The translations under genes were made by a program, and so were the position numbers. A stretch of 9,308 nucleotides of DNA, from positions 1 through 9,308 of the forward strand of contig DAHWQF010000103.1 in assembly GCA_027334785.1 (NCBI GenBank), written 5' to 3'. Of this stretch, positions 4,950 to 9,308 are shown one piece after another. This DNA is from Acidimicrobiaceae bacterium. Its GTDB lineage: Bacteria; Actinomycetota; Acidimicrobiia; Acidimicrobiales; Palsa-688. The notes under the pieces are model-generated. The model had not been told where the DNA came from. It worked only from the letters and a program-made list of their open reading frames with translations, and did no database searches. Numbering within the stretch: position 1 is the stretch's first letter; each line of letters starts with the position of its first letter.

Positions 4950-5623
4950 GTGCAGACCACCACAGTCGATGCATCCAAGGCCGGCTTTCGTGAACTTGCC
5001 CTCCAAGTGCGCGCGGCCGGACTGTTGTACCGCCGACCGGGTTACTACATCTTGAAGATCTGCCTGACGGTCCTGGCCTTCGCCGCCGGCTGGGCGGCTC
5101 TCGTCACCGTGGGCAACTCGTGGGCAACGCTCGGGCTCGCCGCGTTATTAGGGGCGATATTCACCCAATTGGGCTTCATCGGCCATGACGCCGGCCACCA
5201 GCAGGTTTTCCGTTCGTCACGGGCCAACCGGCTCCTCGGGCTGACGGTCGGTAACGCACTGACCGGGCTGGGCTTCGGATGGTGGGTCCCCAAGCACAAT
5301 GCTCATCACGCCCACCCGAACGAGGTCGGCCGCGACCCTGACGTTGGTGACGGGCTCTTCGCATTCGCGCCCACTGGAGCACCTGGGCGCTGGAATTTCG
5401 CCTGGCTGCTAGCGCGCTGGCAGGCACCGCTCTTTTTCCCTCTCATGGTTCTGCGCCTCGGCCCAACCTGAGGCGTGCCCAGAACCTCGTCAGGGAGTTC
5501 TGTTTGGCGAGCGACCTCGGCTACTGCGAGACCAGTTTCCCTGAGTCTTTCTGGCGTATCATCCGCCACCTCGTGGCGAATGGCCACACCGCCGCTCTGG
5601 CTGTCGGGACACCTCAGGCCTGA
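4950..5623 (+). pseudogene. Membrane fatty-acid desaturase with internal deletion
   Basis: Remnant of a membrane-bound, di-iron fatty-acid (acyl-CoA/acyl-lipid) desaturase. The 5' part from GTG 4950 encodes 173 aa. It has the family N-terminus (LLYRRPGYYILKI), the first histidine box GHDAGH (H79, H83) and the second box KHNAHH (H116, H119, H120), followed by LFFPLMVL. It then runs into TGA at 5469-5471. Continuing in another frame from about 5450 to TGA 5621-5623 the sequence reads SAPRPNLRRAQNLVREFC, later YCETSFPESF and IIRHL, which is the family C-terminus. The part between, with the last transmembrane helices and the essential third box (HxxHH, as in VEHHLFP), is missing: by family knowledge about 130 residues, with a deletion not divisible by three. 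The product cannot be an active desaturase. It sits downstream of two ANTAR regulators and next to a convergent operon. Confidence 0.88.
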
Positions 5624-5757
5624 GGAACTGCGTCACAATTGAGGCGCTCTCCAAAGCTGGCGGGGGTGAAATGGGGATGCCTCATTCCGAGAGCACTGAA
5701 GCGCCAGCCCGCCGGACCCCAGCAGGTTGACCCTTTTCCAGGACACCCCAGTTGAGG
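5612..5757. other. Palindrome and imperfect direct repeats after the desaturase remnant
   Basis: CCTCAGGCCTGAGG (5612-5625) is a perfect 14-bp palindrome containing the stop codon of the C-terminal desaturase fragment. The overlapping block GGACACCTCAG...TGAGG (5607-5625) recurs as GGACACCCCAGTTGAGG at 5741-5757. GCTGGCG (5656-5662) and CGCCAGC (5702-5708) are inverted copies between them. The 170 bases from 5624 to 5792 hold no gene. The arrangement might be debris of a small mobile element, but I see no transposase or defined ends. Confidence 0.4.
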
Positions 5758-5792
5758 TCGCCAACACTACAAACCGGCCTAGGTAGGCACAC

Positions 5793-6202
5793 TCACCGAC
5801 GGGCGAGGCGGCGTCCGCTCTCGGTGTCCGGAGGCGTGTAGTTCAGCTCGAAGTGGTGATAGAGGGCCGACTCGTCGGCTTGGGTTAGCTCCTCGCCGTG
5901 CATCTCGATGTTAGGAGCGGAGCAGACCTCGTCCTTGGTCACCGAGACCTGAAGGTCTTCGGGGCCGATCCTGATGCCGCCCAGTGGCACGAAGGTCAAG
6001 TGACGGCCGATGAAGCCTTCCTTCACCGTGGCGAACTGCGGCTCGTCGGTCTCGACGTCGACGTAGACGTCTTGGAGCTTGCCGATCTTTCGCCGTTACG
6101 GCCGACGATCATCTTCCCGTGCCATTCGGCGACGCTCCACCTCGCCTGGTCCTGATGCTCGGCCACTGTGGCCTCCTCGGACGACTCGTGTGGCGTGCTC
6201 AT
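5793..6202 (-). pseudogene. PRC-barrel domain protein gene with a one-base frameshift
   Basis: The intended product is a PRC-barrel protein of about 136 aa, a small cytosolic beta-barrel family common in actinobacteria, often tied to RNA or stress functions but poorly defined. Translation from ATG 6202-6200 gives 38 codons ending WHGKMIVGRNGE. The rest of the barrel is in another frame: KIGKLQDVYVDVETDEPQF, then GFIGRHLTFVPLGG, then VSVTKDEVCSAPNI, ELTQADESALYHHF, to TGA at 5795-5793. One A is missing in the run complementary to TTT at 6088-6090; restoring GAAAAG joins the two halves perfectly. As written, translation stops about 22 codons after the shift. GGGAG seven bases before the ATG is a good SD, and the ATG overlaps the STAS stop (ATGA). 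The lesion may be a real mutation, a slippery site or a read error. Confidence 0.87.
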
Positions 6203-6696
6203 GGTAGCGCTCCCTGTGTGGGCCTGCCGTCCTGGCTCTTTTGCTGAAATGGCCCCCCTCCTAGAAGTTGGCCCGCCGCCAGACGGGGGGGCCGAGAGCC
6301 ACCGGCGGGCGTCTCGCAGGCGACGGGGGCGTGCACCGGGGCTGGGACGGCTTGTCCCTCCCCCGAGGGGCGACCTGCTCGACGTGCTTGGTCATCGACC
6401 GCCTCGGCTACAGCGTCGTGGAGGCTGAGCACCGCGTCCAAGCCGAGGAGGGCGATGACCCTGCGGGCCGTTGGCTGCGGGCACACGACGTCGAACCAAG
6501 TGCCCCAGGCCACGGCCCGCCGGCGGGCCAGCACCAGCGTCGTCATGCCGGCTGCCCCCAAGAAGCTCACGCCGGTCAGGTCGCAGACCAACCCCTTGGC
6601 CCCGCGCCGTAGGCCCGCCCCGAGCGCTTGGGAGAGCTGGACGGTGGTGGCGATGTCGACCTCCCCGGTCACCGAGACGACCACGGACGAGCCCAT
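6199..6696 (-). CDS. STAS-domain protein, anti-sigma-factor-antagonist type, without phosphoacceptor serine
   Basis: Protein of 165 aa from ATG 6696. Residues 3-100 form a STAS domain: SSVVVSVTGEVDIATTVQL, LVCDLTGVSFLGAAGMTTLVLA, then a final amphipathic helix near 92-100. In RsbV/SpoIIAA-like antagonists the loop reads [D/G]-S-[S/T/A]-G and an anti-sigma kinase phosphorylates the serine. Here it is G47-A48-A49-G50, so neither position can be phosphorylated. The protein would be either permanently active or used for something else. A 65-residue tail rich in Gly, Pro, Ala and Arg follows the domain; it looks disordered, but its frame is open exactly to the ATGA overlap with the PRC-barrel gene, which supports it as coding. 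The frame is also open upstream to 7083, and an SD-linked start near 6975-6981 could give a longer form; I prefer 6696 because the domain starts there. Confidence 0.82.
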   Translation of the reverse strand: MGSSVVVSVTGEVDIATTVQLSQALGAGLRRGAKGLVCDLTGVSFLGAAGMTTLVLARRRAVAWGTWFDVVCPQPTARRVIALLGLDAVLSLHDAVAEAVDDQARRAGRPSGEGQAVPAPVHAPVACETPAGGSRPPRLAAGQLLGGGPFQQKSQDGRPTQGALP

Positions 6697-6716
6697 GGCC
6701 CGCTCGCTAAGGCCCA

Positions 6717-6761
6717 GGCCCGCTGAGCAGTGGCCCGGTGAGCGATAGCCCGGTGAGCCGT
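6717..6761. repeat. Three tandem 15-bp repeats upstream of the STAS start
   Basis: Units at 6717-6731, 6732-6746 and 6747-6761 share the pattern GGCCCGGTGAGCNNT with few differences. The 15-bp unit keeps the upstream in-frame extension of STAS open (SPGYR/SPGHC-type repeats on the minus strand). They lie 20-65 bases before the chosen STAS start, so they may be 5'-UTR or part of an N-terminal extension. Confidence 0.8.
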
Positions 6762-6782
6762 GGCTGAAAAGTGAACTGTTTG

Positions 6783-6800
6783 GGCCCACTGCAGTGGGCC
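6783..6800. promoter_or_regulatory. Perfect 18-bp palindrome upstream of STAS
   Basis: GGCCCACTGCAGTGGGCC reads identically on both strands without spacer, the form expected for a site of a symmetric dimer such as a TetR- or GntR-type regulator. On the minus strand it lies about 90 bases before the STAS start codon. As RNA it would be a poor hairpin because there is no loop. Confidence 0.5.
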
Positions 6801-6982
6801 GAGCACTGGCTGTCCCTGGCCGCAGCCCCAGCGCTCCGATGACCTCCAGGCTTTGTCCCTGACGAGCCCCAGGCCCCTCGCCGGCCCGACCTCTCCGCCT
6901 GGGGGACCAGCGCTCATCGCCGAGCCGCCTGCTGCCTGGCGGTACGACCGCACAGCTTCTTTTCGTCCTAGCCACTTCCATC

Positions 6983-7051
6983 GCTCCTTTCCTCTTGGGC
7001 GTACCCGAGGACACTTGCTCGGGGCTTGCGTCGCCAGGGTCTGGAGCAACG
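6983..7051 (-). promoter_or_regulatory. Conserved structured 5' leader, copy 1 (before the STAS/PRC operon)
   Basis: Read on the minus strand, a 20-nt block (complement of 7032-7051, beginning CGTTGCTCCAGACC) is identical to one at 7545-7564 upstream of ftsH. It is followed by a 6-bp hairpin CCCGAG...CTCGGG, a GGGTAC motif and AAAGGAGC (6990-6983). GCTCC in the block can pair with GGAGC at the end, hiding this ribosome-binding site; CCAG-ACC-CTGG inside the block forms a small hairpin. The SD is followed at 2 bases by ATG (6981) and at 8 bases by in-frame GTG (6975), both in the STAS frame. Total length 69 nt against 71 nt for the other copy. Confidence 0.6.
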
Positions 7052-7467
7052 GTGCAACTGTTGGGGCGGTTCAGGACCCCCAAGCCGCACCTTCAGTTTG
7101 AAACCCTACCACCCGTCCCCTTGGCTTGGCGCGCAGGCCAAAAGGTGAAACGAGGCTCTGGCTTCAGGCGCGCGCTGTGCGATGGCGGGGTGCGTGGGCA
7201 TCGCCCCAAGCGCTCAAAGGAGTTCGTCTTCTGGGCGTTGGCCCAACTCAGGCGATCCAGCTTTCAACCATGTCACGCGGGGGCCTCGCAGCCCGGCGCA
7301 TTACTCCATATAACGACGGCCTCTTTATATAAGCGTGGCCCGAGGCTTCCTGTAGGCGCGGCCCGAGGCACCTTGTCTGGAGCGCTCGACCTAGACGCGC
7401 AGGGCCGCCAAGGAGGCTGGGCCGACGAAGGGTAATCGAGCCGGGCGCCTGGGGCAGCCGGTGCCGC

Positions 7468-7496
7468 TTAGGCAGCGGCGCTTGTGGTGGTAGCCT
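7468..7496 (+). promoter_or_regulatory. Possible promoter for the ftsH leader
   Basis: TTAGGC (7468-7473), 17 bases, then TAGCCT (7491-7496) gives a correctly spaced but weak -35/-10 pair. Transcription would start near 7503, about 40 nt before the conserved leader block and 355 nt before ftsH. Confidence 0.3.
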
Positions 7497-7514
7497 AAAG
7501 CTCAGTACTTGCGA

Positions 7515-7533
7515 CAGGCCCGTCCCGGGCCTG
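7515..7533 (+). other. Hairpin at the 5' end of the ftsH leader
   Basis: CAGGCCC (7515-7521) pairs perfectly with GGGCCTG (7527-7533) around a 5-nt loop. It lies 12 bases before the conserved leader block, has no counterpart before copy 1, and has no T tract. It may be a 5' stabilising stem. Confidence 0.45.
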
Positions 7534-7544
7534 CTCGGCGAGAT

Positions 7545-7615
7545 CGTTGCTCCAGACCCTGGCGGCGTTGACCCCCGGGACATGATGTCCGGAAGGTACC
7601 CAGGAGCAAAGGAGC
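7545..7615 (+). promoter_or_regulatory. Conserved structured 5' leader, copy 2 (before ftsH)
   Basis: The 20-nt block (7545-7564) is identical to that of copy 1 on the other strand. It is followed by a perfect GGACAT-G-ATGTCC hairpin (7578-7590) where copy 1 has a different stem, then GGTACC, and AAAGGAGC at 7608-7615. TTGCTCC (7547-7553) can pair with GGAGCAA (7603-7609) or, with one wobble, with the overlapping GGAGCAGC (7611-7618); either pairing masks the ribosome-binding region. The identical block, unrelated hairpin sequence and equal spacing suggest a functional RNA. It lies about 240 nt upstream of the ftsH start and directly before a TTG-started open frame. Confidence 0.6.
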
Positions 7616-7618
7616 AGC

Positions 7619-7861
7619 TTGAAGATCGAGCCCTTGAGCCGGTCCTCCGACTTGAACGGCGCCGCCCCCGCCGGCGGTGCGGCTCGCCGATCCGGCGTTG
7701 ACGCCGGAGCTAACCCCGGGCCCAACCGACAGGCTCGGCATGGGGCCGGGCCCTGCGCCCGTGTACCACAGGCGTCTCGTCCAGGGCGGGCCTACAACGG
7801 GCTGCTCGGCGCATGCTACGACCGGGACCGCCAAGCGACCGTGCCCAGGGGCCACCAGTGA
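7619..7861 (+). CDS. Possible 80-residue upstream ORF coupled to ftsH
   Basis: An open frame starts at TTG 7619, four bases after AAAGGAG, and ends at TGA 7859-7861, overlapping the GTG of ftsH as GTGA. The position directly after the conserved leader and the 4-base overlap suggest that ribosomes loaded at the leader SD could be delivered to ftsH. Against it: the product (MKIEPLSRSSDLNGAAPAGG...) has no recognisable domain and a low-complexity Ala/Gly/Arg/Pro composition, the start is TTG with short spacing, and any GTG followed by A creates a TGA in this frame. It may be a coupling device, a real small protein or chance. Confidence 0.3.
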   Translation: MKIEPLSRSSDLNGAAPAGGAARRSGVDAGANPGPNRQARHGAGPCARVPQASRPGRAYNGLLGACYDRDRQATVPRGHQ

Positions 7862-9308
7862 GCACCCTGCACCAGACAACCTCAGCCCGCTCGGGCCCGC
7901 CCACCGGGCGCTCACCACTGCCGGCGCCAAAGCCGAGCCCGCCGCGCTGGTGGGTGTTGGCCCTGGCGGCCGGGACTGCGCTGGCGCTCCTCTTCTTGCT
8001 CCACGCGGGGTCGAAGTCCACGCCGGCCCGCAAGTTGACCTACACCGGCTTTGTCAACGAGGTGAGGGCTAACAAGGTGTCGACGGCAACGATCACCTCG
8101 ACGGGATCGGTCACCGGCACGCTCCGCGGCGGGGGCACCTACACCTCCCAGATCCCCACCGCCTTGAACGACACCAGCCTGCCGCCCCTGCTAAGTGCGC
8201 ACAAGGTGCAGGTGACCGGCACCATCCCTGCCACCAGTTCGTTGTCGAGCGTGCTCGGCCTCTTGTTGTCGCTCGCGCTCATCGTCGGGGTGTTCGTCTG
8301 GTTCGGGCGCAAGGGCCGCCAGCAGCTCGGCGGGCTCGGCGGGCTCGGCGGGGTCATGGGCATCGGCAAGTCCAAGGCCAAGGTCTACGACGAGGAGCGG
8401 CCCACCACTCGCTTCTCCGACATAGCCGGCTACGAAGGCTCCAAGGCCGAGGTGATGGAGGTCGTCGACTTCTTGAAGCACCCGGGCCGTTACGCCGCCG
8501 CCGGTGCGGTGGGGCCCAAGGGGGTGCTGATGGTCGGCCCTCCCGGGACGGGCAAGACCCATCTGGCCAGAGCCGTCGCCGGTGAGGCCGGTGTCCCGTT
8601 CTTAGCCCTGTCGGGGTCGAGCTTCGTCGAGATGTTCGTCGGTGTCGGTGCTTCCAGGGTCCGAGACCTGTTCGCCGACGCCCGCAAGCGCTCGCCCTCG
8701 ATCATCTTCATCGACGAGATCGACGCCATCGGGGGCCGGCGCGGCCCGGGCGGGTTCGGTTCGAACGACGAGCGTGAGCAGACCCTCAACCAGCTGCTGT
8801 CGGACATGGACGGCTTCGAGCCGGGCGCTGCTGTGGTCGTCATGGCCGCGACCAACCGGGCCGAGATCCTAGACGCCGCCCTGCTGCGCCCCGGGCGCTT
8901 CGACCGCACCGTGGAGATCCCCCTGCCCAACCAGAAAGAGCGTGCTGCCATCCTCGCCATCCACTCGAAGACAAAGAGGCTCGGCCCGCACGTGGACCTC
9001 GACGCAGTGTCGCGGGGCACGCCGGGCTTCTCTGGTGCCGACCTGGCCAACCTCGTGAACGAGGCGGCGATCAACGCGGTGCGGGCGCGCCGCGCCGTCA
9101 TCTCCGCGGCTGACTTCGACGCGGCACGCGACCGGCTCCTGATCGGCCGGCGAGACGTGTCGAACGCGCTGCTGGCCGAAGAGAAGTACTCCGTCGCAGT
9201 CCACGAGGCCGGTCACGCGCTGGTCGCGCTCCTCTCCGAGCACGCCGACCCAGTGGCCAAGGTCACGATCCTGCCCCGCGGTGCCGCCCTCGGCGTCACC
9301 GAGCAGCT
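7858..9308 (+). CDS. ftsH: ATP-dependent zinc metalloprotease FtsH (5' part; runs off the window)
   Basis: Membrane-anchored AAA+ protease that extracts and degrades damaged or regulatory membrane and cytosolic proteins; 483 codons are visible. Order: a 30-residue Pro/Ser-rich N-terminus, a transmembrane helix at about 31-50, a small external domain, a second helix at about 130-150, a Gly linker, then the AAA+ domain. Walker A GPPGTGKT lies at 227-234, the pore motif FVG at 260-262, Walker B IIFIDEIDAI at 282-291, and the second region of homology ATNRAEILDAALLRPGRFDR at 331-350 with its arginines. The zinc-binding HEAGH is at 449-453. The rest of the protease domain is beyond the edge. GTG 7858 is preceded by AGGGG at a 6-base spacing; an in-frame ATG at 7813 has no SD. 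A 9-bp tandem repeat (CTCGGCGGG x3, 8326-8352) encodes GGLGGLGG in the linker. Divergent from the STAS/PRC operon with a shared leader type. Confidence 0.97.
   Translation, partial: MSTLHQTTSARSGPPTGRSPLPAPKPSPPRWWVLALAAGTALALLFLLHAGSKSTPARKLTYTGFVNEVRANKVSTATITSTGSVTGTLRGGGTYTSQIPTALNDTSLPPLLSAHKVQVTGTIPATSSLSSVLGLLLSLALIVGVFVWFGRKGRQQLGGLGGLGGVMGIGKSKAKVYDEERPTTRFSDIAGYEGSKAEVMEVVDFLKHPGRYAAAGAVGPKGVLMVGPPGTGKTHLARAVAGEAGVPFLALSGSSFVEMFVGVGASRVRDLFADARKRSPSIIFIDEIDAIGGRRGPGGFGSNDEREQTLNQLLSDMDGFEPGAAVVVMAATNRAEILDAALLRPGRFDRTVEIPLPNQKERAAILAIHSKTKRLGPHVDLDAVSRGTPGFSGADLANLVNEAAINAVRARRAVISAADFDAARDRLLIGRRDVSNALLAEEKYSVAVHEAGHALVALLSEHADPVAKVTILPRGAALGVTEQ
8326..8352 (+). repeat. Three tandem 9-bp repeats within ftsH
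   Basis: CTCGGCGGG occurs three times in a row, in frame, coding for a Leu-Gly-Gly repeat in the linker between the second membrane helix and the AAA+ domain. Copy-number change would alter linker length by three residues per unit without a frameshift. Confidence 0.85.

Larger units (their letters stand above)
6697..7618. other. Long regulatory region between the STAS/PRC operon and ftsH
   Basis: About 920 bases between divergent units. Open frames cross it but none yields a recognisable domain. It holds, from left to right, a 3 x 15-bp tandem repeat, an 18-bp palindrome, copy 1 of the conserved leader, an AT-rich island at about 7301-7333, a 23-nt imperfect direct repeat (GCGTGGCCCGAGGC at 7333 and GCGCGGCCCGAGGC at 7356), a possible promoter at 7468-7496, a hairpin at 7515-7533 and copy 2 of the leader. 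Confidence 0.6.

Noticed and set aside
5700..5760. Possible insertion-sequence end (sequence around ACCCTTTTCCAGGACACCCC)
   Set aside because: It vaguely recalls IS21-type ends, but there is no transposase, no matching second end and no target duplication in the window.
6730..6780. SigB/SigF-type promoter for STAS (TTTT-N15-GGGCTAT on the minus strand)
   Set aside because: The -10-like box carries an extra base against GGGTAT and the -35 lacks the G of GTTT; too weak to call.
6995..7435. Plus-strand open frame of 146 codons between the divergent units
   Set aside because: TTG start without SD, no domain, overlaps leader copy 1 and the repeat-rich regulatory region; probably not a gene.
7515..7533. 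Intrinsic terminator upstream of ftsH
   Set aside because: The stem is good but there is no T tract on either side and it lies just downstream of a plausible promoter.
8490..9101. Minus-strand open frame of 203 codons inside ftsH
   Set aside because: Antisense shadow of the AAA+ domain, whose codons and motifs are intact on the plus strand.

Overview
The window is high-GC DNA with GTG, TTG and ATG starts and with families typical of Actinomycetota: paired GAF-ANTAR sensors, a PRC-barrel protein, STAS, a cysteine-free Rrf2 regulator and FtsH. A member of that phylum, perhaps a deep lineage such as Acidimicrobiia, is the most likely source; the class-level guess is inference only.

Layout, left to right. 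(1) An acylphosphatase gene (137-403) and an Rrf2-type regulator that looks leaderless (531-992) lie on the plus strand. (2) A repeat-rich gap (993-1409) holds two related hairpins that look like terminators and three short tandem arrays. It separates these genes from a convergent polytopic membrane protein of the flippase-like / LPG-synthase-TM family (1410-2492, minus). (3) After a 490-base gap come two consecutive GAF-ANTAR proteins on the plus strand (3047-3745 and 3850-4584); a 23-codon leader ORF with the best Shine-Dalgarno (SD) site in the area overlaps the first. (4) A 365-base gap with structured repeats precedes a membrane fatty-acid desaturase broken by an internal deletion (4950-5623). 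(5) A minus-strand operon reads STAS-domain protein (6199-6696) then PRC-barrel protein (5793-6202), joined by an ATGA overlap; the PRC gene carries a one-base frameshift. (6) A 900-base regulatory region separates this operon from ftsH (7858 to beyond the window end, plus).

The most interesting signal is in region 6. Both divergent transcription units, STAS/PRC and ftsH, carry the same leader of about 70 nt. Each copy starts with an identical 20-nt block, has a small hairpin of different sequence in the middle, and ends in AAAGGAGC. The 5' block contains GCTCC, which can pair with that ribosome-binding site. This looks like a shared cis-acting RNA element tying a stress-type STAS/PRC operon to the membrane quality-control protease FtsH.

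The general theme is sensing and stress response (Rrf2, GAF-ANTAR, STAS, FtsH) with membrane-lipid functions (flippase-like protein, desaturase). Two neighbouring genes (desaturase, PRC-barrel) show damage, so the middle of the window may be decaying, or one lesion may be a sequencing error.
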